Notes: generated by a model not told the origin, from the sequence alone. Positions 1-5,657 are shown, numbered from the stretch's first letter. The stretch is 7,839 nucleotides of DNA from an uncultured Prevotellaceae bacterium (GCA_946644025.1 CAMPCG010000131.1:1-7839), one strand, 5' to 3'. Numbers and translations are program-made.

Positions 1-300
1 GGGGTCGGTATCGTCGAAGGAGTAGCCCACGCCGTTCACCTTGAACACCTTCGACGGGTCTTTCAGGTGTTCGGCGGCATTGTCGAAGTTCTTGTAGCGC
101 CCCTCGCTCTCGCACTTGGAGAAGGCCAGTGGGATGGTGACGTTGCGCGATGCCTCCAGCCGCTGGCCCCAGAACGTGCCGGGAGTCACTTTCACCGACG
201 TGAAGGGCACGGGGGTGATGGGGTAGCCCGTTTGCGCCACTGCGTGGCTGAATGAGAATTGAGAAATGAGAAATGATAAAAGAAGAACCGCGTATTTCAT
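1..300 (-). CDS. GH127-type (DUF1680) secreted glycosidase, N-terminal 100 residues only
   Basis: From the ATG at 300-298 the frame gives a typical signal peptide: MKYAVLLLSF, a hydrophobic stretch, then SHAVAQ with a likely cleavage near residue 23. The mature start (VPFTSVKVTPGTFWGQRLEA, about residues 31-50) and the following IPLAFSKCESEGRYKNF and GYSFDDTD segments match the N-terminal part of the DUF1680/GH127 family, which includes beta-L-arabinofuranosidases and has an (alpha/alpha)6 barrel. The catalytic residues lie outside the window, so the substrate cannot be named. There is no cysteine lipobox, so a periplasmic protein is expected rather than a lipoprotein. The same frame is open upstream through leuD; the signal peptide argues that the functional enzyme starts here by internal initiation, or after a lost leuD stop. 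No strong ribosome binding site is visible, which is usual in this phylum. Confidence 0.75.
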   Translation of the reverse strand, partial: MKYAVLLLSFLISQFSFSHAVAQTGYPITPVPFTSVKVTPGTFWGQRLEASRNVTIPLAFSKCESEGRYKNFDNAAEHLKDPSKVFKVNGVGYSFDDTDP

Positions 301-900
301 TACCGACTTGCGCGCTTTCTCCCACGTCTCGGTCTTCTGCTGGTTTTCCACGAGGAAGTCAATGTCGTCCAGCCCCTGCATGAGGCAGTGCTTCTTGTAG
401 GCGTTGATGTCGAAGTGCTCCTGCCGTCCGGTGGCCAGGTTGGTGACGGTCTGCTCAGGCAGGTCTACCTTGACCTCGGTCTTAGGGTCGTTGGCGATGC
501 TCTGGAACAGCTCTTGCAGGAATGGCTCACTTACCTGTACGGGTAGCACGAAGTTGTTCAGCTCGTTCTGCTTGTGTATGTCGGCGAAGAACGAGCTGAT
601 AACCACCCTGAAGCCGTAGCCGGCAATGGCCCAGGCGGCATGTTCGCGGCTGCTGCCGGAGCCGAAGTTGCGGCCTGCCACAAGGATGACGGCATCGCTG
701 TAGTGTGGGTCGTTGAGCACGAAGTCCTTGACGGGCTGGCCTTGCTTGTCGAAGCGCCAGTCGCGGAAGAGGTTCTGGCCGAAGCCCTCCTTGTCGGTAG
801 CCTTCAGGAACCGGGCGGGAATAATCTGGTCGGTGTCCACGTTCTCCACGGGGAGGGGAACACAGGTGGAAACGATGGTTTGGAATTTCTGTTTATTCAT
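1..900 (-). CDS. leuD: Isopropylmalate isomerase small subunit LeuD, reading frame continuous with a GH127 enzyme (partial)
   Basis: LeuD is the swivel-domain subunit that, with LeuC, converts 2-isopropylmalate to 3-isopropylmalate in cytoplasmic leucine synthesis. The ATG at 900-898 opens a protein starting MNKQKFQTIV. VDTDQIIPARF (residues 21-31) and GSGSSREHA (80-88) are hallmark LeuD motifs, and DINAYKKHCL (about 164-173) fits the C-terminal part. The LeuD homology ends near residue 198 (WEKARKS), the usual family length. Reading triplets down to base 1, I find no TAA, TAG or TGA: codon 201 is the ATG of the GH127 signal peptide (base 300), so the two are in one frame. A TAA overlapping that ATG (TAATG) exists one frame away, as expected if a single base had been gained or lost. 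leuC lies 18 bases upstream. The LeuD identity is firm; whether one fused polypeptide is made is uncertain. Confidence 0.9.
   Translation of the reverse strand, partial: MNKQKFQTIVSTCVPLPVENVDTDQIIPARFLKATDKEGFGQNLFRDWRFDKQGQPVKDFVLNDPHYSDAVILVAGRNFGSGSSREHAAWAIAGYGFRVVISSFFADIHKQNELNNFVLPVQVSEPFLQELFQSIANDPKTEVKVDLPEQTVTNLATGRQEHFDINAYKKHCLMQGLDDIDFLVENQQKTETWEKARKSVMKYAVLLLSFLISQFSFSHAVAQTGYPITPVPFTSVKVTPGTFWGQRLEASRNVTIPLAFSKCESEGRYKNFDNAAEHLKDPSKVFKVNGVGYSFDDTDP
250..277. repeat. Four tandem 7-base units inside the GH127 signal peptide
   Basis: On the plus strand the units are GAATGAG, AATTGAG, AAATGAG and AAATGAT. They encode part of the hydrophobic signal peptide (about residues 9-17 of GH127, including SFLISQFSF). 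Seven is not a multiple of three, so gain or loss of one unit would shift the frame of everything downstream. Similar AT-rich heptamer runs look like intergenic low-complexity DNA rather than conserved coding sequence. Confidence 0.7.
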
Positions 901-918
901 AGTTTAGGCTTTAATTCA

Positions 919-2289
919 TTATCCTACTGTCAAAGTGCGCGGGTCGGTGATGACTCCTGTTACGGCAGCTGCCGCTGCGGTCAGCGGGCTGGCCAGTATG
1001 GTGCGGCTGCCAGGGCCTTGGCGTCCCTCGAAGTTTCGGTTGGAGGTGCTCACGCAGAGCTTTCCGGCAGGCACCTTGTCGTCGTTCATGGCCAGACAGG
1101 CCGAGCATCCCGGCTGACGTACCTCGAAGCCGGCCTCGCGGAGGATGGCGTCGAGGCCCTCTTCGTGTATCTGACGGCTGACGGCCCATGACCCCGGCAC
1201 CAGCCATGCCACGACGTCGGGCGCCTTCTGCCGGCCCTTCACCAGCGAGGCAAAGGCGCGGAAGTCCTCAATGCGGCCGTTGGTGCAGGCACCCAGGAAC
1301 ACGTAGTCCACCTTCTGGCCCAGCAGACGCTCGCCAGACTTGAAGCCCATGTACTTGAGGGGGGCTTCGGGAGCGTCGGGTATCGTCTCGGTGATGCCTA
1401 TACCCATGCCGGGATTGGTACCGTAGGTGATGCGTGGCTCAATGTCTTCGGCCTTGAATGTCAGCTCTTTGTCGAACACGGCGTCGGCCTCGCTCTTCAG
1501 CGTCCGCCAGTAGGCTACGGCCTTGTCCCACGCCTCGCCCTTCGGCGCATACTCGCGGCCACGGAGGTAGTTGAAGGTCGTCTCGTCGGGGGCGATGAAT
1601 CCTCCCCTTGCCCCCATTTCTATGGAGAGGTTGCAGAGCGTGAGCCGTCCCTCCATGGACATGTCGCGTATGACGCTTCCGGCATACTCCACGAAGTAGC
1701 CCGTGGCGCCGCTGGTGCTGATTTGTGCCATGAGGTAGAGGGCCACGTCCTTGGGCGTGACACCCTCGGCGAGGCGTCCTTCGATGGTGATGCGCATGGA
1801 CTTGGGCTTCTGCTGTAGGATGCACTGTGAGGCCATCACCATCTCCACCTCGGTGGTGCCAATGCCGAAGGCCACGGCCCCCATGGCCCCGTGGGTCGAG
1901 GTGTGGCTGTCGCCGCAGACGATGGTCATGCCCGGCAGCGAGAGGCCCTTCTCGGGGCCGACGACGTGGATGATGCCGTTGTCTGGCGAGAACATGCCGA
2001 AATGTTTCAGTCCGAAGTCGGCGGCGTTCTTAGCCAGGGCGTCTACCTGACGGCGGCTCACGGGGTCGTCGATGGGCTTGTCCTGGTCGTGGGTGGGCGT
2101 GTTGTGGTCGGGCATACAGACAATCCTCTCCGGACGAAAACAGCGCAGCCCGCGCTGACGCAGACCGTCGAAGGCCTGGGGCGACGTCACTTCGTGACAG
2201 TAGAGACGGTCAATGTACAACTGTGTGGGGCCGTCGGGCACGTTCTGTACCACGTGGGCATCCCAGATTTTGTCGAATAGAGTTTTCAT
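919..2289 (-). CDS. leuC: Isopropylmalate isomerase large subunit LeuC
   Basis: This is the aconitase-family [4Fe-4S] subunit of isopropylmalate isomerase, paired with LeuD. The protein of 456 residues starts [14 protein letters not shown], the standard LeuC opening. Cluster-binding cysteines are visible in LGACTNGR (Cys335) and [11 protein letters not shown] (Cys395 and Cys398). [13 protein letters not shown] (125-137) and the C-terminal [10 protein letters not shown] (416-425) are also family signatures. An in-frame ATG 30 bases upstream (2319) would add [10 protein letters not shown], which is not LeuC-like, so I choose 2289; the A-rich stretch just before it suits Bacteroidetes initiation. 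leuD follows after an 18-base gap. The GH2 gene ends 80 bases upstream, and no convincing promoter separates them, so co-transcription is possible. No leuA or leuB lies in the window. Confidence 0.96.
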   Translation of the reverse strand: MKTLFDKIWDAHVVQNVPDGPTQLYIDRLYCHEVTSPQAFDGLRQRGLRCFRPERIVCMPDHNTPTHDQDKPIDDPVSRRQVDALAKNAADFGLKHFGMFSPDNGIIHVVGPEKGLSLPGMTIVCGDSHTSTHGAMGAVAFGIGTTEVEMVMASQCILQQKPKSMRITIEGRLAEGVTPKDVALYLMAQISTSGATGYFVEYAGSVIRDMSMEGRLTLCNLSIEMGARGGFIAPDETTFNYLRGREYAPKGEAWDKAVAYWRTLKSEADAVFDKELTFKAEDIEPRITYGTNPGMGIGITETIPDAPEAPLKYMGFKSGERLLGQKVDYVFLGACTNGRIEDFRAFASLVKGRQKAPDVVAWLVPGSWAVSRQIHEEGLDAILREAGFEVRQPGCSACLAMNDDKVPAGKLCVSTSNRNFEGRQGPGSRTILASPLTAAAAAVTGVITDPRTLTVG

Positions 2290-2335
2290 ATTGGTTTTGT
2301 TTAATCTGTCAAAGGTCATGGGCCGAAGGTCTGTT

Positions 2336-2369
2336 CTACTTTACCTCCTCACCTCCACTTCTCCTTTAC
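2336..2369. repeat. Purine-rich low-complexity stretch between GH2 and leuC
   Basis: On the transcribed (minus) strand this spacer is a run of AAGGAG, GGAGGT and GAGGAGGT words. Its composition resembles the 18-base repeat inside GH2. It contains several Shine-Dalgarno-like words but lies about 47 bases or more before the leuC start, too far to serve as its ribosome binding site. The remaining spacer (2290-2335) is A-rich before leuC and shows no clear terminator. Confidence 0.4.
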
Positions 2370-5198
2370 TTATTTTATTCCGAAGTCTTGCTGTTGCTTC
2401 TCTACCTCTTCCAGCGAGCGTCGCCGCTCGGCTTCAGACATGGTCTCGGTGCTGGTCGTGGGGGTGTATGCGGCGGCGGTGTGGCTTCGGCTCTGCTTCT
2501 CATTGAAGCACTGTGGCAGCGTGGCGGGCACGCTCTCTATGGTCAGCGTGTCGGCCGTGGGTGCATGGACGCCCTCGTAGGTGGGACGCGCGATGATGTT
2601 GATTTTCCCGGCCTTGTGGGTGCTGCGCACGAGCACGGGTGCGCTGCCCCATTCCACCACCCTGGGATTGGCCCCTATCGTGGCATCGCCTATGATGCAG
2701 CCTTCGCCCTCGACGGTGAAGGTGACGCTCTCGCGGGCCAGCCGGCGCACATTGCCCTCGTCGTCGGTCACCTCGGCTACCACGACGATGAAGTCGCTGC
2801 CGTCGGCAACGAGCTGGCGACCCATCTCGTCGGCATAGAGTCGCAGCTTGGTGGAACGGCGCGAAGGCATTTTCTCTACGCGGCACACCACGCTGTCGCC
2901 AACGATGCCCTCGGCCACCAACTTCACATTCTGCCACGAGCGGCGGGTATAGCTCTGTTCGCGGGCCTTCCAGAAGTCCCAGAAACCGTGGAAGGTGACG
3001 GGGGTATTGGGTATTCCCTGCGCGTCGTGGACGACGGGCAGGGTGGCTGTCTTCCATCCGTCAAGGGCCGTCAGCCGTACACTGTCGCAGTTGCTGAAGA
3101 TGGTCACGTCGTTGGGCGAGAACGGTGTCATCTCGTGGGCGATGAATAGGTTATAGGCATTAAGTTTGTCGTTGCTGTTGTAACCATCCTTATTACTTAT
3201 AACTTTTGACTTATTACTTACTTGCGAGCGGAACATCTCGAAGGCATATTTCTTCTGGCGGAAGGCGTCGTAGATACCGCCCAGATAGGCATCGGGATGA
3301 TAGCCTCGCTGATGGTCGAAGGGGTGCCACTGGCAACCGCCGATGAACTGCCGCTGGCCGTGGTACATCATGCCGTAGGTGTCGGCCAGCGAGAGGGCTG
3401 CGGTGAGCATGGGCTGCTCGCCCCAGCTGCGGGCGGCGCGGTTGATGGCATTGTGGGCATACCAGTCGTCGACATACTCACCCCACTCGCGGGTGAATAC
3501 GCACTTGCCGTTGGCGTAGCCTCCCGGCTCCTTTATCTCCTTTCCCTCCTTTATCTCCTTTCCCTCCTTTATCTCCTTTACCTCCTTTATCTCCTTTACC
3601 TCCTTTATCTCCTTTGGAATGTTGTAGGCCCAGTCGTAGATGACGTCGTAGTTGTCCTTCACCCCGGCAGAGTTCATGTCGGCGGCCGCGACGGGGCGTC
3701 CGGGGTAGGGATACTCCTCGCGCGTTACCTGCAGGGCCTTTAGGGCGAAGTCCTGGGGGAAGCGGGTCTCGTTGAGGATAGGCTCCCACATCAGCACACA
3801 GGGGTGGTTGCGGTCGCGGCGTATGATGTCGCGCGTGTTCTGGTGAACCATCTCGGCCCACTCAGGCGCCTTGTTCCAGAACTGCCAGCCGGGCGTGGGC
3901 ACAATGATGAAGAGTCCCAGCTCGTCGCAGGCATCCATGAACGCGGGGTCCTGCGGGTAGTGGGCGGCGCGCACGATGTCCATACCAGCCTCTTTCAGCC
4001 TGAGGGCATCGCGCCATTGCTGGGAGTTGGGAAGGGCGTTGCCCACGTAGGCAAAGTCCTGGTGGCGGTTGCCGCCGATGAGCTGGTGGTAAGGCTTGCC
4101 GTTGAGCCAGAAGCCGTCCTTGCCGCGGAACTCGGCCTTGCGGATGCCCATGCGGACGATGCCGCCGTCGGAAGCAGACCTGACAGACCTGTCAGACCCT
4201 CCCCCTGACCCCTCCCTGTGAGGGAGGGGAGTAGTTACCTTTAGCTCCACATTATATAAATATGGTGTCTCGGGACTCCAGAGGTGGGGATTCTTAATGT
4301 TTGTTTTAAGTTTTGCAGTCTTATACTCCCCTTCTCGTAGGGTTAGCTTCTGCTTCAACGTTTTCACCACCTTTCCGTCCGCATCCTTAATCGTAGCAAC
4401 TACCTCAGAGGTAACTACTCCCCTCCCTGCAGGGAGGGGCAGGGGGAGGGTCTGCTGTGGGAGGGTCTGCTGGGGGTGGCGGGTCTGCTGTGGGTAGTTC
4501 TGCAGCGCCTCTATTTCCACGTCTATAAACACGTCGGCGCTCTTTTCCGATATGTTGTCATAGTGCAGGAACACGCCGCCCCCGGCCATCTCCCCGCGTT
4601 CTATGGGGTCGGTGATGTGGACTGGCGGGAGACCCATCAGCCACACGTCGCGGTACATCCCGCCGTGGTAGGCAAAGTCCAGCTGCGACTGCTTCTTTCC
4701 GGGGGGATAGTTCGTGTCGTCGCTGTTGTCGGCCCTGACGGCAACGAGGCAGTCGTCGCCGGCCTTTATGCCTTGGGCCGAAAGGTCGATGCTGATGGGC
4801 AGATAGCCGCCCAGGTGTTCCTTCACCAGGCGTCCGTTCACGTAGACCTGCTGCTTTCCCATGATGGCCTCGAAGTGTACGAGCACCTGCTTGCCGGCCA
4901 TGTCGGCGGGCACGGTGAAATGTTTCCTGTACCAGCACGGCCCCTGGTAGTTGCGGCCGCCGCTGACATCGGCAGGCTCCAGCTGGACACTGTGCGGCGC
5001 GCACACCACCTGCCAGGAGGAGTCGTCGAAGGCAACGGCCTCGGCCCCCTTGGCGTCGGAGGGAAGGAATCGCCATCCTTCGTTGAAATTAAAGACTACA
5101 CGGCCACTGCCAGACAAGGGGAAAAAGCCTGCCACGGACTGGGCCGAAGAGGTGATAAACGATAGGTAAAAAGCAATAAATAATAGTAATGGTCTCAT
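2370..5198 (-). CDS. Secreted glycoside hydrolase family 2 enzyme (beta-galactosidase-like) with several in-frame repeat inserts
   Basis: This is a 942-residue GH2-type glycosidase. Residues 1-20 form a signal peptide (MRPLLLFIAF, then SSAQ) without a lipobox cysteine. The jelly-roll sugar-binding domain spans about 35-195 (FNFNEGWRFLPSD, CWYRKHFTVP, YVNGRLVKEHLGGYLP, GGMYRDVWL). An Ig-like domain follows to about 355. The TIM barrel runs from about 356 (FWLNGKPYHQLIGGNRHQD, MDIVRAAHYPQDP) and includes LMWEPILNET, with Glu477 the likely acid/base. In FTREWGEYVDDW, Glu571 (less likely Glu574) is the probable nucleophile. Beta-rich C-terminal domains follow, ending in a charged tail. Substrate is not deducible. 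Four insert-like stretches (residues about 236-264, 324-346, 529-557 and 660-672) coincide with DNA repeats. A promoter ends 8 bases before the ATG. Domain limits are my estimates from motif positions. Confidence 0.9.
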   Translation of the reverse strand: MRPLLLFIAFYLSFITSSAQSVAGFFPLSGSGRVVFNFNEGWRFLPSDAKGAEAVAFDDSSWQVVCAPHSVQLEPADVSGGRNYQGPCWYRKHFTVPADMAGKQVLVHFEAIMGKQQVYVNGRLVKEHLGGYLPISIDLSAQGIKAGDDCLVAVRADNSDDTNYPPGKKQSQLDFAYHGGMYRDVWLMGLPPVHITDPIERGEMAGGGVFLHYDNISEKSADVFIDVEIEALQNYPQQTRHPQQTLPQQTLPLPLPAGRGVVTSEVVATIKDADGKVVKTLKQKLTLREGEYKTAKLKTNIKNPHLWSPETPYLYNVELKVTTPLPHREGSGGGSDRSVRSASDGGIVRMGIRKAEFRGKDGFWLNGKPYHQLIGGNRHQDFAYVGNALPNSQQWRDALRLKEAGMDIVRAAHYPQDPAFMDACDELGLFIIVPTPGWQFWNKAPEWAEMVHQNTRDIIRRDRNHPCVLMWEPILNETRFPQDFALKALQVTREEYPYPGRPVAAADMNSAGVKDNYDVIYDWAYNIPKEIKEVKEIKEVKEIKEGKEIKEGKEIKEPGGYANGKCVFTREWGEYVDDWYAHNAINRAARSWGEQPMLTAALSLADTYGMMYHGQRQFIGGCQWHPFDHQRGYHPDAYLGGIYDAFRQKKYAFEMFRSQVSNKSKVISNKDGYNSNDKLNAYNLFIAHEMTPFSPNDVTIFSNCDSVRLTALDGWKTATLPVVHDAQGIPNTPVTFHGFWDFWKAREQSYTRRSWQNVKLVAEGIVGDSVVCRVEKMPSRRSTKLRLYADEMGRQLVADGSDFIVVVAEVTDDEGNVRRLARESVTFTVEGEGCIIGDATIGANPRVVEWGSAPVLVRSTHKAGKINIIARPTYEGVHAPTADTLTIESVPATLPQCFNEKQSRSHTAAAYTPTTSTETMSEAERRRSLEEVEKQQQDFGIK
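3189..3219. repeat. AT-rich repeat insert in the GH2 gene
   Basis: Two exact copies of CTTATTACTT start at 3189 and 3210, 21 bases apart, in a strikingly AT-rich patch of an otherwise GC-rich gene. In the GH2 frame this gives SNKSKVISNK (residues 661-670), a polar, Lys/Asn/Ser-rich stretch just after the barrel (YAFEMFRSQV). The period is a multiple of three, so one unit could be gained or lost without a frameshift. Confidence 0.6.
3528..3617. repeat. Five tandem 18-base units in the GH2 catalytic domain
   Basis: The plus-strand unit is CTCCTTTATCTCCTTTCC. It occurs at 3528, 3546, 3564, 3582 and 3600 with changes only in the last two bases. On the gene strand the units encode five KEIKE(V/G) hexapeptides (residues 529-557), a highly charged lysine/glutamate helix-like stretch. 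It sits between DWAYNIP and GGYANGKCVF, about 12 residues before the presumed nucleophile Glu571, in what should be a barrel loop. Near-identity of the units at DNA level points to recent expansion. Confidence 0.93.
4180..4239. repeat. Palindromic repeat element in the GH2 gene, copy B
   Basis: The element has a GC-rich palindromic core (CCCCTCCCTGTGAGGGAGGG, 4210-4229) with C-rich flanks, next to a perfect inverted repeat CTGACAG-AC-CTGTCAG at 4180-4195. Bases 4193-4239 are an inverted near-copy of 4410-4454. On the GH2 strand it is translated in frame as VTTPLPHREGSGGGSDRSVR (about residues 321-340), which does not look like native Ig-like domain sequence. Confidence 0.85.
4410..4454. repeat. 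Palindromic repeat element in the GH2 gene, copy A (inverted relative to copy B)
   Basis: The core CCCTCCCTGCAGGGAGGGG (4421-4439) is flanked by GGTAACTACT on the left and a G-rich tail ending GGGTCTG on the right. Aligned with the reverse complement of 4193-4239, it differs by one substitution and two single-base gaps. In the GH2 frame it encodes about LPLPLPAGRGVVTSEV (residues 251-266). The two copies are inverted, 170 bases apart. Confidence 0.85.
4448..4496. repeat. Three degenerate GGGTCTGCTG units flanking palindromic copy A
   Basis: Units start at 4448, 4463 and 4481, each beginning GGGTCTGCTG followed by 5-8 G-rich bases. On the GH2 strand they give YPQQTRHPQQTLPQQT (residues 235-250), a low-complexity proline/glutamine stretch in the Ig-like domain. 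Unit lengths of 15, 18 and 16 bases differ, yet the whole block keeps the frame open. Confidence 0.7.
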
Positions 5199-5206
5199 AA
5201 TGGGGG

Positions 5207-5237
5207 CAAAGGTAAATATTTTTTACCGAACGGCAAA
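5207..5237 (-). promoter_or_regulatory. Promoter of the GH2 gene
   Basis: On the minus strand TTTG (5237-5234) and TACCTTTG (5214-5207) are separated by 19 bases, an exact match to the Bacteroidetes primary sigma factor consensus (TTTG, 19-21 bases, TAnnTTTG). Only eight bases lie between TACCTTTG and the ATG at 5198, so transcription should start within a few bases of the start codon, giving a leaderless or nearly leaderless message. Confidence 0.82.
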
Positions 5238-5284
5238 GTATAAGGGTGCTAAAATTAGTTAGCGTTTTCGTTTAGTCCGCATTT
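5238..5284. repeat. Direct-repeat module, copy 1
   Basis: This 47-base module begins GTATAAGGGTGCTAAAATTA and matches 5568-5615 at 43 of 48 aligned columns; the four substitutions are all transitions, with one single-base gap. It contains the inverted repeat GCTAA-6-TTAGC. It starts directly beside the -33 element of the GH2 promoter and is followed by a G-rich element instead of a -7 box, so it looks like half of a dnaE-type promoter. Confidence 0.85.
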
Positions 5285-5290
5285 CAAGCT

Positions 5291-5355
5291 CTCCTCCCCT
5301 CGGGAGGGGGTGGGTTTGAGGGGGTGGTTTTGAGGGGCTGGGGGGTGGTTCTGAG
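5291..5355. repeat. G-rich palindromic repeat element, intergenic
   Basis: A core palindrome CCCCTC-GG-GAGGGG (5296-5309) is followed by degenerate units of the form GGGGTGG(G/T)TTTGAG to about 5355. The core style matches the two elements inside GH2 (CCCTCCC, short centre, GGGAGGG), suggesting one loose family. Plus-strand G-runs at 5302-5325 (GGG, GGGGG, GGG, GGGGG with loops of 1-5 bases) fit a G-quadruplex pattern. Confidence 0.65.
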
Positions 5356-5358
5356 ATT

Positions 5359-5443
5359 TACAAACGCTGACAGTGTTTGTACAAACCACGTCGGCGTTTG
5401 TACAAACCACGTCGGCGTTTATACAAACACTGACGTGGTTTGT
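5359..5443. repeat. Four tandem 21-base units, each with inverted ends
   Basis: Units start at 5359, 5380, 5401 and 5422. Each begins TACAAAC and ends GTTTG or GTTTA, so each is a small palindrome (CAAAC, nine bases, GTTTG). The nine-base cores are GCTGACAGT, CACGTCGGC (twice) and ACTGACGTG; the last is the reverse complement of CACGTCAGT, close to the middle two, so unit 4 reads in the opposite sense. The 21-base period is two helical turns. There are no spacers, so this is not a CRISPR array. Confidence 0.9.
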
Positions 5444-5567
5444 AGATTGTCCTTACCCTTTCTACATTTAAAATACGTTCAAAGACCACTTTTCCACGGC
5501 TCTTTCCCAACAACAGAACGGCTGAGACCGTAGGGAATCTTCCGTACTGTGTGGTTGAAAGCTGCCC

Positions 5568-5615
5568 GTATAAGGATGCTAAAATTAGTTAGCGTTTTTG
5601 TTCAGTTCGCAATTT
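5568..5615. repeat. Direct-repeat module, copy 2, overlapping the dnaE promoter
   Basis: This is the second copy of the 5238-5284 module, 330 bases downstream in the same orientation. It carries the same GCTAA-6-TTAGC inverted repeat. Unlike copy 1, it has an intact TTTG (-33 element) and is followed by the -7 box of dnaE, so this copy forms the upstream half of a working promoter. Confidence 0.85.
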
Positions 5616-5628
5616 ATTAGTACCTTTG
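5597..5628 (+). promoter_or_regulatory. Promoter of dnaE
   Basis: TTTG at 5597-5600 and TACCTTTG at 5621-5628, 20 bases apart, match the Bacteroidetes promoter consensus. The expected transcription start is around 5633-5636, leaving a leader of roughly 22-25 bases before the ATG at 5658. The leader is A-rich near the start codon and has no Shine-Dalgarno sequence. Confidence 0.8.
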
Positions 5629-5657
5629 CGGCCAATTGCTAACTGAAAAGACAAGCT

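Larger units (their letters stand above)
5199..5657. other. Divergent intergenic region between GH2 and dnaE
   Basis: No gene is supported in these 459 bases. From left to right they hold the GH2 promoter (minus strand), module copy 1, a G-rich palindromic element, the 21-base tandem array, about 124 bases (5444-5567) in which I recognise nothing, module copy 2 and the dnaE promoter. A plus-strand frame at 5324-5533 is only the translation of the tandem array. Confidence 0.8.

Noticed and set aside
574..1191. Plus-strand open frame of 205 codons
   Set aside because: It is antisense to leuD and the 3' end of leuC and shows no recognisable domain.
2310..2317. Possible leuC promoter -7 box (GACCTTTG on the minus strand)
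   Set aside because: It departs from TAnnTTTG at the first base, and no TTTG or TTG lies 19-21 bases upstream.
2287..2319. Alternative leuC start 30 bases upstream
   Set aside because: The extra residues [10 protein letters not shown] do not resemble LeuC, while the start at 2289 gives the standard N-terminus.
2223..3149. Plus-strand open frame of 308 codons
   Set aside because: It lies opposite the 3' end of GH2 and the 5' end of leuC, both strongly supported. It reflects GC-rich antisense frames, and its protein shows no motif.
5359..5443. Possible CRISPR array
   Set aside because: The units are directly tandem with no unique spacers, and no cas gene is present.
5324..5533. Plus-strand open frame of 69 codons with CTNHVGV repeats
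   Set aside because: It is the translation of the 21-base tandem array plus its G-rich flank. It has no homology that I recognise and no initiation signal, and it stays open because 21 is a multiple of three.
5444..5567. Search for a small RNA or terminator between the 21-base array and module copy 2
   Set aside because: No stem followed by a T-run, no tRNA-like fold and no promoter motif could be supported by eye.
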